From CAYJAD01 sp964368075 (lineage in GTDB: Bacteria > Desulfobacterota > Desulfovibrionia > Desulfovibrionales > Desulfovibrionaceae), in the NCBI GenBank assembly GCA_964368075.1, contig CAYJAD010000001.1, forward strand, positions 115,613 through 179,612: 64,000 bases of DNA. The letters run 5' to 3'. The notes beneath the pieces were generated by a model. The model searched no databases. It saw only the letters and a list, made by a program, of their open reading frames with translations, and was not told where the DNA came from. The translations under genes and the position numbers were made by a program. Positions 44,534 through 53,257 of this stretch are shown piece by piece. Each line of letters begins with the position of its first letter. The first letter of the stretch is position 1.

Positions 44534-45790
44534 ATGGATACAACGCAAAATCCTTGTAAAACATTGCCCCGCACATTATACGTGGCCTTATGGTTTCCTC
44601 TAGCGTCAGAAACATTTGTTTTTTATGAAGTAGAGAAATTTTTTACACAAAATATGCCCGTTTCTGTTATAACTCTTTACGGCAAAAAACATACAAATCT
44701 TGCCGAGCATATTCGTAACTCCAAAATTCCCATTGAAAACTTTGGTATTCCGGCCTGTGGACATATTTTTGCGGCCGTATGGCGACGCTTCCGCAAGGAA
44801 CCCAAAAAAACCATGCATGTATTGCGCACATTACTTTTTCGACGTTGGCGCGATTTAGAAATGCGCCTTGAAGGGGCTTGGGCTTGTTTCAGCGGTTTTT
44901 ACTTGGCAGAACGTTGTAAAGATTTAGGCATAGAGCATATTCACACCCCTTGGGCCAATGGCCCCGCCACGGCAGCATGGGTAGTAAACTATCTAGATGG
45001 TATACCTTTTTCCTTTACAGCCCGCGCTGGTGATGTGCGCCCACCTGACGGTTTTTTGCAAGAAAAGCTCGAAGCGTGTGCCTTTGCGCGCTCAGAGTCT
45101 TCCTATCAAATACCACTTATGGCATCTTTTTTGCCCAAAGAAGCGCATGACAAACTCTATATTACCTACAATGTGCGTACCCTTTGCGCCGAAGGCCAAG
45201 CACAAGTGGCCATGCAAGCTCCTTGTAAAATTTTAGCCATTGGCAGACTTGTTGAAACCAAAGGTTTTCAATATCTTATTGAAGCAGTGGCTCTACTCAT
45301 TCAATCCGGTGTTCACGTGCAATTAGACATTGCCGGCTCCGGCGCATGGATGGGAAAATTAAAGCAGTGCATCGCCACCCATAAAGTGGAAGCTCATGTT
45401 AATATGCTAGGCTTTGTAACCCATGACAATATATTACAACATATCCTTGCCAGTGATATTTTCTCCATGCCAAGTGTTGTTAAACGGCATGTGGAAGATT
45501 GCGATGGTTTACCTAATGTGGTCATTGAAGCCATGAGCTATGGCCTGCCTGTAGTTGCCACAGATGTCGCAGGCATGAAAGACGTGCTCAAAGATGGTGA
45601 AACTGGTTACCTAGTACCTCAAAGAGACGCAAAGGCGTTGGCCGAAGCTTTACGCAAAATGGTAGAAGACCCTGATAATGCTAGGCGTATGGCTGCCAAT
45701 GCCAAAGAGCTTATGAACACCATGTTTGACAGCACAGCCAACCTTGAACGTGTACGTCAGCTTTTTTGCCAATACACACCCAAGAAATAG
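44534..45790 (+). CDS. GT4-type glycosyltransferase
   Basis: The 418-residue GT-B-fold enzyme transfers a sugar from a nucleotide donor to a cell-surface glycan or lipid. The C-terminal Glyco_transf_1 domain (about 225-395) is clear: CKILAIGRLVETKGFQYLIEA, LDIAGSGAW, MLGFVTHDNILQHILASDIFSMPSV, and the donor-site EGLP-like motif DGLPNVVIEAMSYGLPVVATDVAGMKDVL with the catalytic-site Glu. The N-terminal half has HIHTPWANGPATAAW, typical of the acceptor side of this subfamily. No signal peptide. It is followed 6 bases later by a deacetylase-like gene, so together they may modify a polysaccharide. The ATG has GGAAGAAT just before it. Confidence 0.88.
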   Translation: MDTTQNPCKTLPRTLYVALWFPLASETFVFYEVEKFFTQNMPVSVITLYGKKHTNLAEHIRNSKIPIENFGIPACGHIFAAVWRRFRKEPKKTMHVLRTLLFRRWRDLEMRLEGAWACFSGFYLAERCKDLGIEHIHTPWANGPATAAWVVNYLDGIPFSFTARAGDVRPPDGFLQEKLEACAFARSESSYQIPLMASFLPKEAHDKLYITYNVRTLCAEGQAQVAMQAPCKILAIGRLVETKGFQYLIEAVALLIQSGVHVQLDIAGSGAWMGKLKQCIATHKVEAHVNMLGFVTHDNILQHILASDIFSMPSVVKRHVEDCDGLPNVVIEAMSYGLPVVATDVAGMKDVLKDGETGYLVPQRDAKALAEALRKMVEDPDNARRMAANAKELMNTMFDSTANLERVRQLFCQYTPKK

Positions 45791-45796
45791 TTTATC

Positions 45797-46795
45797 ATGA
45801 GAAAAGAACCGCTTTATGTGAGTATTGTTGTTGATACAGAAGAAGAAGGGCTTTTTTCGGGGCGTTTCCCTCGTAAAGTGACTGTAGACAATGTGGCACA
45901 ATTACCTTGCCTTGCCCCGCTCACCGAAGAATGCGGCATTCCCATGACCTTGGTGTGTGCCCATCCTGTTTTTGACGATGCCGCAAGCCGCCGTGTACTC
46001 GATCTTATGCGTACAAAATATGGCGCAGAAATTGGTGCTCACTTACACTATTGGAGCACTCCCCCCTATAATGAAAAAGAACGTGCCAGCGATGTGATGC
46101 TTTCTTATACAGAAGCTAAATACCTGCCTCAAGAAGAACTTCATCAAAAATTCCAAGCTCTTTTTTCTGTGGCAAAAGATTTTTGCGGGCATCCTGTCAC
46201 CACCTTTCGAATGGGGCGTTGGGATATGGCAAAAGAGCTCTGGCCACTTTTGGCACAAAACGGTATTACCGTTGACTCTTCCATTCGCCCTTGGCAATAC
46301 CCTCATGGCTGGCGAGACTTTTTTTATGCTCCCACACAACCTTATTCTGTAGAAGTGGGCGATAAAACTATCATTGAAATACCGGACACATCTGTTCCCC
46401 TTCTTCCCATCACCCCCGGCATGAGCAAAGCCTTGTACAATGCGCCTCCTTTTTTAAAACATAGCTGGCACAAAAGCGTGGTCATGCTACCAAGTTTTGT
46501 ACACCACAACTTAGCGTATATGAAGGCCGCGGCCATGGTCATGTTAGCCCGCGGCGATCGCGTTCTTAATTTAACATGCCACTCCACAGAAATTGTTGCC
46601 GGTGCCACCCCCCATGTGCCCGATCAAGCAGCTGCGGACAAAGTCTTGGCACGAGCAAGAGATTTTTTACTTTGGCTGGCAAAGCGTGTACCTGTGCGCG
46701 GTATTACATTAGGGCAATTAGCAAAAGAAAAAGACCTGCATATTCCTAAACTTACAAAAGATCAATATGCACTTCCGGGAGATTGGCACCCCTAG
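45797..46795 (+). CDS. Polysaccharide deacetylase-like protein (NodB/WalW-type)
   Basis: The 332-residue protein has the NodB-homology layout: SIVVDTEEEGLFSG (metal-site Asp region) at about 9-22, EIGAHLHYWSTPP with the second metal motif (H-x-H) near 76-88, TTFRMGRWDMAKELWPLLAQNGITVDSSIRPW near 140-170, and LNLTCHSTEIV near 255 with a further His. There is no signal peptide, so it would act in the cytoplasm or at its membrane face, as for WalW-like proteins of lipopolysaccharide clusters. It removes acyl groups from amino sugars if active; substrate unknown. It is in one unit with the glycosyltransferase. Confidence 0.8.
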   Translation: MRKEPLYVSIVVDTEEEGLFSGRFPRKVTVDNVAQLPCLAPLTEECGIPMTLVCAHPVFDDAASRRVLDLMRTKYGAEIGAHLHYWSTPPYNEKERASDVMLSYTEAKYLPQEELHQKFQALFSVAKDFCGHPVTTFRMGRWDMAKELWPLLAQNGITVDSSIRPWQYPHGWRDFFYAPTQPYSVEVGDKTIIEIPDTSVPLLPITPGMSKALYNAPPFLKHSWHKSVVMLPSFVHHNLAYMKAAAMVMLARGDRVLNLTCHSTEIVAGATPHVPDQAAADKVLARARDFLLWLAKRVPVRGITLGQLAKEKDLHIPKLTKDQYALPGDWHP

Positions 46796-46829
46796 ACTAT
46801 ATCGGAACTATCTGCAAACTACGCAGTAC

Positions 46830-47216
46830 TCATGCTTTTCTTGCTTGTTGTAAGCGTTGCATCAGGCACATACCCAGTCGTAAAAAGAGCAAAGCAATAA
46901 CTATTTGCAAAAAGCCATTACTAAACAAAAGTCCGTAATCCCCCTGCTCAATAAAACGATACATATCGTAAATATAAGTAGAAAAAGTAGTCAAAGAGCC
47001 TAAAAAAGCCACCAAAAGCAGACGTGCAGCCGTTTCCCTCTCTTGCGTATAAACCCACCCTAGCCCAAAAAAGAAACATCCCATTACATTTACAACAAAA
47101 ACACCCCATGTAAGGGCTAGTTCTTCCCCAAATAAAGCAAGAAGTTCTATAATGATAAAGCGTAAAGACGCGCCTAAGGCACTACAAATTATAAAAAGAA
47201 CAAAGGTTTTCAGCAT
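46830..47216 (-). CDS. crcB: Fluoride ion channel CrcB (Fluc)
   Basis: The 128-residue membrane protein with four hydrophobic helices exports fluoride as a dual-topology dimer. Family motifs are GASLRFIIIE near residue 12, WGVFVVNVMGCFFFGLGW (the N-x-x-G pore segment), and FLGSLTTFSTYIYD with the TTFST phenylalanine box. I prefer ATG 47216 with GGAAAG nine bases upstream; in-frame ATGs 7 and 15 codons earlier have no ribosome-binding site. No fluoride riboswitch is seen upstream. The gene stands alone between the deacetylase gene and a divergent Sel1 gene. Confidence 0.9.
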   Translation of the reverse strand: MLKTFVLFIICSALGASLRFIIIELLALFGEELALTWGVFVVNVMGCFFFGLGWVYTQERETAARLLLVAFLGSLTTFSTYIYDMYRFIEQGDYGLLFSNGFLQIVIALLFLRLGMCLMQRLQQARKA

Positions 47217-47464
47217 ATTTTCAAACTTTCCATTCATAGAACTATGTATAAACATATACAAATCAAAATGTTATTACAGCATAGCCCATTTTTCAAAATC
47301 GGCACTTAGTAAGCATATTACAGACTGTTGAAAAAGTCGATTTTCTGCGTTCCAATCAAAAAATATAGGGTTCCAGTACAGTTTCTGCATCTTTCTTGGA
47401 CTTGATGTATTCCTAGGATTGCGCTAGTGTTCACCCCATAATTTCTATTGAAGGAGTGCACACT

Positions 47465-47935
47465 ATGTACACCACAGTTTTTACCCCCATGCGTTACTTT
47501 CTTTTATGTTCTATCTGTATATTAGCCACATTTTGCTTTATACAAACACCCCATGCCTTAGCCGATGAAAAATCAGAAGCACAAGAATACTTTGATCAGG
47601 GCATGATTGAATACGAAAAAGAAAACTTTGAAAAATCTCATGAGCTTCTTGAAAAATCAGCTGAAATGGGTCATGGCGATGCCCAGTACCAAATGGGTGT
47701 TTTATACTATAAAGGACAAGGCGTTGCAAAAGACAATGAAAAAGCCGCTTTTTGGTATGGAAAAGCTGCAAAACAAGGCATTAAAAATGCTCAAAACAGT
47801 TTGGGCAATCTTTACGACGAAAGCAAAAAAAGCATCACAGAAAATGCCGGAAAAGCCAGTGATTGGGTGGAAAATACTGCCAGCGAAAGTTACAATCAAG
47901 CTAAAGAATTTATGAAAGGTTTTGGATCTGACTAA
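47465..47935 (+). CDS. Secreted Sel1-repeat protein
   Basis: The 156-residue protein from ATG 47465 (AAGGAG eight bases before it) has a signal peptide (FLLCSICILATFCFIQTPHALA). Sel1-like repeats follow at about 45-115: AEMGHGDAQYQMGVLYYKGQGVAKDNEKAAFWYGKAA is a complete repeat, then KQGIKNAQNSLGNLYDE. The last 35 residues are polar. Sel1 repeats are TPR-like and mediate protein contacts; here it would act in the periplasm. Partners are unknown. Confidence 0.8.
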   Translation: MYTTVFTPMRYFLLCSICILATFCFIQTPHALADEKSEAQEYFDQGMIEYEKENFEKSHELLEKSAEMGHGDAQYQMGVLYYKGQGVAKDNEKAAFWYGKAAKQGIKNAQNSLGNLYDESKKSITENAGKASDWVENTASESYNQAKEFMKGFGSD

Positions 47936-48273
47936 TAAATTCTGCGCGCAATAAATTGTATAAAACTTTACAAGCCAGTTGAACGAGGTGACTCTTTCAA
48001 CAAGAGCATGTTCACGGCGGCAAATCCTTGACAAAGATAGGGGATTTCGGGTAAAAGTTACGCCCTTAGACGTCGGTTTTGTTCAAAATAAAAAACCTCT
48101 TGCCTAGAGAATTTCTTTACACGTAGAGTGTTTTTTTAATTTTTATTACAGACGCCTACTTGAACAAGTTAAGATTAAGAAAGTACCCAAAAGGCTGTGA
48201 ATGCGATGCGTATTGTGCAGCCATTTACATTTATATTTTAATTTCACTGCATTTTATTTGAAAGGAGTTTTCC
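47936..48273. other. Intergenic region before the YfgM-like gene
   Basis: No gene or RNA can be supported. Small hairpins are present (GTTGAA/TTCAAC at 47978-48000; GGCTG/CAGCC at about 48192-48225), neither with a T run. The AAAGGAG ribosome-binding site of the next gene lies at the right end. Confidence 0.35.
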
Positions 48274-48981
48274 GTGTCCAATACCCCAAATTTCCCTAAG
48301 CCCACACCTCAAAACCCTGCAGGCCAAGGGCCTTTGCTCAACGAAATTCAAACCGAAGTTTCTAAAGAAGCAGAACCTTTTTTGCAATTTCTTACCACCC
48401 ATGCTTTAAAAATCATGGGTATATTGGCATTTTTTGTTCTTATTGTGGCCGGTTATGGTGCGTATAATTGGCACCAAGGTAGCACTTTAAGTGCAGCACA
48501 AGCAGAACTTGCCACCCTTGTTCTTGAAAAAAAGGGCGATGAACGCCTTGCCGCTTTGGAAGCCTTTATGAAAACGGCTCCCAAAGAATTGCAAATCACT
48601 ACTCTATTAAATATGGCCGACGGCGCCATGCAAGATAAAGCCTATGAAAAAGCGGCGGATTTTTATGGTCGCATTGCCGACCAAGAAAAAAGCAGCGCCA
48701 TGGGCATACTTGCTGCATTTAACCAAGGGCAAGCTCTTATGTCTGCGGGCAAAGCCCAAGATGCCTTACCCATATTAGAAAAACTTGCCGAGGCTGTACC
48801 CAACGATCAAAAAAGCATTATTCAACAAAGCATTGTGGAAGCAGCCTTACAAAGTAAAAACCCTGCCAAGGCCAAAGCTACTTTGGAAGCCATGGCCAAT
48901 GCTATCAGTGGTAGTGAAGCTGAATTATTACGCCACCGCGCACGCAATATAGCCCTTTCTGCACCTGCAAAAGCCGAATAG
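48274..48981 (+). CDS. YfgM-like membrane-anchored TPR protein
   Basis: The 235-residue protein begins at GTG 48274, with AAAGGAG seven bases upstream. A Pro-rich cytoplasmic start is followed by one membrane helix (about 47-67, LKIMGILAFFVLIVAGYGAYNW) and a periplasmic TPR-like helical domain to the end (LLNMADGAMQDKAYEKAADFYGRIA; FNQGQALMSAGKAQDALPILEKLAE). This is the layout of YfgM, an inner-membrane partner of PpiD and the Sec translocon; that identity is probable rather than proved. The gene is followed by iorA after 135 bases and is probably independent. Confidence 0.7.
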   Translation: MSNTPNFPKPTPQNPAGQGPLLNEIQTEVSKEAEPFLQFLTTHALKIMGILAFFVLIVAGYGAYNWHQGSTLSAAQAELATLVLEKKGDERLAALEAFMKTAPKELQITTLLNMADGAMQDKAYEKAADFYGRIADQEKSSAMGILAAFNQGQALMSAGKAQDALPILEKLAEAVPNDQKSIIQQSIVEAALQSKNPAKAKATLEAMANAISGSEAELLRHRARNIALSAPAKAE

Positions 48982-49116
48982 CGAGGACTATGGCATACGC
49001 GCATTTTTTGACCTGCTGTTGAAAAATGTTGTTATAATACTTTTTACGGGCCGTTAGAAGTTTTTTAATGGCCTGTCATACCAAATACCGTGAAAACACA
49101 GTAAAAAGGAGACTGC

Positions 49117-50985
49117 ATGAGCCATCCTCTATTGCAGGAAGATGCCGGAAGCACCCATTTATTGCTTGGCAACGAAGCTATTGTTCGTGGGGCCTTAGAA
49201 GCCGGTGTCAATGTTATTACCTGCTATCCTGGTACGCCTTCATCAGAAGTGCCAGATACCTTCTATCGCATTGGCAAAGTTGGCGGCAACGAGCGTTATC
49301 GCATGGAATATTCTGTCAACGAGAAAGTTGCTCTTGAAGTAGGTGCTGGTGCTTCCCTTGCCGGAGCCCTTACCCTCGTGACCATGAAGCACGTGGGTGT
49401 CAATGTGGCTGCCGACCCCTTATTTACTACCGTTTACACAGGTCTTCCTGGCGGGCTTGTATTGCTTTCTGCCGATGACCCAGGTTGCCACTCTAGCCAA
49501 AACGAGCAAGACAACCGCTACTATGCGCGTTTTGCTTCCATGCCCTGTTTCGAGCCTTCTACAGCTGCCGAAGCCTGTGCCATGACTCGTGATGCGCTGC
49601 TACTCGCAAGAGAATATGAACAACCCGTACTTTTGCGCACAACCACACGCTTAAACCATCAGCGTGGGCCAGTAACTTTTAATGCCCTCCCTGCCCCCGC
49701 AGATATCAAGCCTTTTGAGCGCTGTCCTCAGCGTTTTGTGCCTGTACCTGCCGTGGCACGAAACAGACACGTAGTTCTTGAAGAAAATATGAAAAAAATT
49801 CAAGGCCTCGTGGAAAAATATTATATGCGTACCAAGGGTGAAAATGCCTCTCTTGGCATTATTACCACCGGCATTGCCAGAGCCTACTTAAATGATGCCC
49901 TTATGGCTCGTGAAGCCGACAATTGGCGCGGTAAGGTCGATATATTAGAACTGGGTATGACTTGGCCTTTGGCTGAAAACGCACTTATAGATTTCTTAAA
50001 AGAGCATACTACCGTACTCGTACTTGAAGAAGGTGCGCTTTTGCTAGAAACCGAAATTCGCGCTCTTGCACAGCAAGCAGACCTTAAGGTGCGTATAGAA
50101 GGTAAGGACGATATTCTTACCATTCAAGGGGAATACGATTTCTCTAAAGTAAGTAAAAAGCTTGCGCGTCTTTTTGGTGAGGACATCCCTGCGCAAAGCC
50201 AAGAAAGTGCCCATGCACTGCCCATGCCCAATCGCCCTCCCAATCTGTGTGCCGGCTGCTCACACCGCGCCGTATATTATGCAGTACGTTCTGTTTTTGG
50301 TGATGAAGCGCATTATCCCAGTGATATTGGCTGCTATACCCTCGGTATTCTGCCCCCCTTGCGCATGGCAGATTTCCTTGTCTGCATGGGAGCTTCCATT
50401 TCAGCCGGATCTGGCTTTGCATCCATTTCACCTAAACCAGTAATAGCTTTTATTGGTGATTCAACTTTCTTCCATACAGGACTCAATGGTCTTGCCAACG
50501 CTGTTTTTAATAAACACAATCTCATCTTGGTTATTTTAGATAACGGTACCACCGCCATGACAGGCCATCAACCCAATCCCGGTATGGATCAAGAAGTGCT
50601 GGGATCTGCTTCTTTACATTTGGATATAGAATCCATTGTGCGTGGCATGGGTGTACCCCATGTGCGCAAATCCAAAGCCTATAACTTACGCTCTACCGTA
50701 AAGGCTTTAGAGGAGCTGAAGGCTGAAAGTGGTGTTCGTGTGCTTATTGCTGAAGAACCTTGCGTCTTATATGCTCGCCGCACTTTAAAGAGAAATCCCT
50801 CTCAAGTGGCTTATGTGGCAGAACAAAATGAAGATGCAAAAAGATGTGTAGAAAACTTTGCTTGTCCTGCCTTTGTGCGTGACGACAAAGGCATTCATGT
50901 GGATCCAACACTTTGTGTGGGTTGCATGGTATGTCTGCAAGTGGCCCCTAAAGCTTTTAAAGCACAACGCAGGGAAAAGGTGTAA
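49117..50985 (+). CDS. iorA: Indolepyruvate:ferredoxin oxidoreductase, alpha subunit
   Basis: IorA with IorB oxidatively decarboxylates indolepyruvate and other aryl pyruvates to acyl-CoA, reducing ferredoxin; it serves anaerobic aromatic amino acid use. The 622-residue product has the N-terminal pyrimidine domain (GNEAIVRGALEAGVNVITCYPGTPSSEVPDT), the thiamine-PP-binding domain (CAGCSHRAVYYAVRSVFGDE; DIGCYTLGILPPLRMADFLVCMGASISAGSGF; FIGDSTFFHTGLNGLANAV), and a C-terminal ferredoxin domain from about 570. In that domain, four cysteines for one [4Fe-4S] cluster are present (CVGCMVC plus ACPAF), but two early Cys and the last Cys for the second cluster are absent (VAPKAF instead of V-C-P). AAAAGGAG precedes the ATG. 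Confidence 0.94.
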   Translation: MSHPLLQEDAGSTHLLLGNEAIVRGALEAGVNVITCYPGTPSSEVPDTFYRIGKVGGNERYRMEYSVNEKVALEVGAGASLAGALTLVTMKHVGVNVAADPLFTTVYTGLPGGLVLLSADDPGCHSSQNEQDNRYYARFASMPCFEPSTAAEACAMTRDALLLAREYEQPVLLRTTTRLNHQRGPVTFNALPAPADIKPFERCPQRFVPVPAVARNRHVVLEENMKKIQGLVEKYYMRTKGENASLGIITTGIARAYLNDALMAREADNWRGKVDILELGMTWPLAENALIDFLKEHTTVLVLEEGALLLETEIRALAQQADLKVRIEGKDDILTIQGEYDFSKVSKKLARLFGEDIPAQSQESAHALPMPNRPPNLCAGCSHRAVYYAVRSVFGDEAHYPSDIGCYTLGILPPLRMADFLVCMGASISAGSGFASISPKPVIAFIGDSTFFHTGLNGLANAVFNKHNLILVILDNGTTAMTGHQPNPGMDQEVLGSASLHLDIESIVRGMGVPHVRKSKAYNLRSTVKALEELKAESGVRVLIAEEPCVLYARRTLKRNPSQVAYVAEQNEDAKRCVENFACPAFVRDDKGIHVDPTLCVGCMVCLQVAPKAFKAQRREKV

Positions 50986-50987
50986 AT

Positions 50988-51578
50988 ATGCAATCACGTC
51001 TTCGTATATATATGACGGGCGTTGGCGGTCAAGGAACCCTTACTGCCACCACCCTACTTGCCCGCGTGGCATTGGATCAAGGTTTGCAAGTAGTAGCCGG
51101 AGAAGTGCACGGCATGGCTCAACGTGGCGGTGTTGTAGAATCCGTGGTTTTACTCGGTGGCTGGCTTTCCCCAAAATTAGGACATGGTGAAGCCGATGTA
51201 ATCATGGGTTTTGAACCATTGGAAACCTTGCGCGCCCTGCCCTATTTAGCACCTGGCGGCAAAATTTTTTCCAGCATAGACCCACTGGCACCTGTAAGTG
51301 TTTGCCTTGGCAACGAAGTGTATCCTCCTTTGGAAGACATTAAAACTGCTATCACAAATAAAAGTAGCGACGCTGTTTTTATGCCATGTCGTAGTCTTGG
51401 TGTTGAAGCCGGTTCTATTCAGGCTGGCAATACTACTTTACTTGGCGCCCTCTGCGCCACAGGCATGCTGCCCTTTGGGGCTGAGGCCATTGAAAGTGGC
51501 ATTCGCAAGTTTTTGGCACCCAAAATTGTGGATGTAAATATCAAGGCTTTAGAATTAGGTATGCAATACGGTAAGTAA
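50988..51578 (+). CDS. iorB: Indolepyruvate:ferredoxin oxidoreductase, beta subunit
   Basis: The 196-residue gamma-domain subunit completes the IorAB enzyme. The N-terminal MTGVGGQGTLTATTLLARVALDQG and GEVHGMAQRGGVVESVVLLG motifs are standard for the POR gamma/IorB family. It begins 2 bases after the iorA stop codon and its ribosome-binding site (AAAAGGTG) lies inside the end of iorA, so the two are translationally coupled. A strong terminator follows. Confidence 0.94.
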   Translation: MQSRLRIYMTGVGGQGTLTATTLLARVALDQGLQVVAGEVHGMAQRGGVVESVVLLGGWLSPKLGHGEADVIMGFEPLETLRALPYLAPGGKIFSSIDPLAPVSVCLGNEVYPPLEDIKTAITNKSSDAVFMPCRSLGVEAGSIQAGNTTLLGALCATGMLPFGAEAIESGIRKFLAPKIVDVNIKALELGMQYGK

Positions 51579-51601
51579 TAAACTCATAATCCTTTGAAGA
51601 T

Positions 51602-51660
51602 AAGGGGTAATCTGTAAAATCAGTACAAAAAAGCTGACAATGCAGATTACCCCTTTTTTT
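51602..51660 (+). terminator. Terminator after iorAB
   Basis: A perfect GGGGTAATCTG/CAGATTACCCC stem, with a smaller inner TCAG/CTGA stem, runs into seven or more T. It lies between convergent iorB and nadB. Confidence 0.88.
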
Positions 51661-51670
51661 CAACAGCCTG

Positions 51671-53254
51671 CTAGTTGATGCGATAATGACACCCTATACT
51701 TTTTCTATTTCTCATGGCAGCCTGCGTAATAATATACGCTGTTTGGACACCGTGAAAAAGTTGAATAAGTGCAGGTGAAATATGCGTATGCTTATAAAAA
51801 TCATGAATATGACGAGAAAGTTCGCGTAAATCTTGGAAAGCCCTGCGTAATCTGGCTGTACTTCTTGTAATGCCCACATAATTCCACATGGTATGACGAA
51901 TGGTAGACCAATCTTGTGCGATAAGAGCCGGGTCGTCATTTTTATCACGCCCCAATGACTCCCAATCGGGGATAGCATCAGCTAAATCTGCTGAAATGGT
52001 TCTTTCTCCGCGACTGCGTGCGGCTATATCTTTACCTGCCCAATAGCCCCAAGAAAGAGCCTCCAGCAAAGAAGTGCTGGCTAAACGATTGGCTCCATGT
52101 AAACCTGTGCAAGCGCATTCGCCAATGGCATATAAACCATGCAATTCTGTGCGCCCATGTAAATCTGTTAAAATGCCGCCACAAAAATAGTGCGCCGCGG
52201 GCACTACAGGAATATAGTCTTTACAAACATCCACCCCAATGTTTTTGCAACTTTGATATATGGTGGGGAAACGCGTAGCCAAATCTTGCTTAATGGGGCT
52301 GGCGTCTAAATATAAACATGGCGCCCCTGTGGAAAGCATTTCATTGACCATGGCCTGTGAAACAATATCACGTGGAGCCAGCTCTTCACGAGCGTCGTAT
52401 TTATGCATAAAGGCTTTGCCTTGAGCATCTAAAAGGCGCGCACCCTCGCCACGCATGGCCTCGCTGATAAGGTGACATTGCTGGTGTAGCTTACTATATA
52501 ATGCTGTGGGGTGAAATTGCATAAATTCCACATTACTTAAAGCTACTTGTGCTCTATGTGCCATGGAAATGGCCGATCCCACACAAGAAGGAGCATTGGT
52601 AGAGTGTAAAAATATACCCCCCACACCTCCACTGGCTAAAATAGTCCATGGAGCAAACATGGTTTGTACTTGTTGTAATTTCCCATTATATACATACGCC
52701 CCTGCACAACGATTTTCAACTCTATAGCGATAATCAGAATGCCGCCCATGGTGACGGCTTGTCAGTAAATCAATGGCAAAGCAATGCAAAAAGCAACGAA
52801 TACGCGGATGTTCTTGCACGGCATCTATAAGGCTTTTCATAATGGAAGCCCCTGTATAATCTGCCGTATGTAAAATTCTTGGTACAGCATGTCCCCCTTC
52901 TCGCGTAAGGTTCCACTGCCCTGTTTCATCCTTATCAAAAGGCACTTGCACCCTTTTCATAAGCATTTCTTCAAGCACATGGGGCCCCTGTTTGCACAGA
53001 TGCTTTACAGCTTTACCATAATTATAGTTATGCCCTGCTTTTAAAATATCTTCTTCAAGAGAGTCTACATCACAGCCTGTGGCAGTTTTATATATAATGC
53101 CCCCTTGAGCCAATTCTGAATTACCGCCGCCCAATGTGTTTTCCGAAGAAACCAGCAAAACCTCCACACCGCTATCTGCTAATGTCAAAGCTGCTGTACA
53201 CCCCGCTAGGCCAGAACCTATAATCAAGACTTGGCTGTGATGTCGTATATCCAC
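51671..53254 (-). CDS. nadB: L-aspartate oxidase
   Basis: NadB oxidises aspartate to iminoaspartate, the first step of NAD synthesis; in anaerobes fumarate accepts the electrons. The 527-residue flavoprotein has the FAD motif QVLIIGSGLAGCTAALTLADSG near residues 8-29, GGNSELAQGGI, and the substrate-site EFMQFHPTALYS, GGILTDLHGRTELHGLYAIGECACTGLHGANRLASTSLLE. The start is GTG 53254, three bases after nadA, with GGAG upstream. It is the last gene of a nadC-nadA-nadB operon. Confidence 0.95.
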   Translation of the reverse strand: MDIRHHSQVLIIGSGLAGCTAALTLADSGVEVLLVSSENTLGGGNSELAQGGIIYKTATGCDVDSLEEDILKAGHNYNYGKAVKHLCKQGPHVLEEMLMKRVQVPFDKDETGQWNLTREGGHAVPRILHTADYTGASIMKSLIDAVQEHPRIRCFLHCFAIDLLTSRHHGRHSDYRYRVENRCAGAYVYNGKLQQVQTMFAPWTILASGGVGGIFLHSTNAPSCVGSAISMAHRAQVALSNVEFMQFHPTALYSKLHQQCHLISEAMRGEGARLLDAQGKAFMHKYDAREELAPRDIVSQAMVNEMLSTGAPCLYLDASPIKQDLATRFPTIYQSCKNIGVDVCKDYIPVVPAAHYFCGGILTDLHGRTELHGLYAIGECACTGLHGANRLASTSLLEALSWGYWAGKDIAARSRGERTISADLADAIPDWESLGRDKNDDPALIAQDWSTIRHTMWNYVGITRSTARLRRAFQDLRELSRHIHDFYKHTHISPALIQLFHGVQTAYIITQAAMRNRKSIGCHYRIN

Positions 53255-53257
53255 CCC

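Noticed and set aside
47217..47464. Fluoride riboswitch before crcB
   Set aside because: The conserved core sequences of the crcB-type riboswitch are not found on the minus strand of this region.
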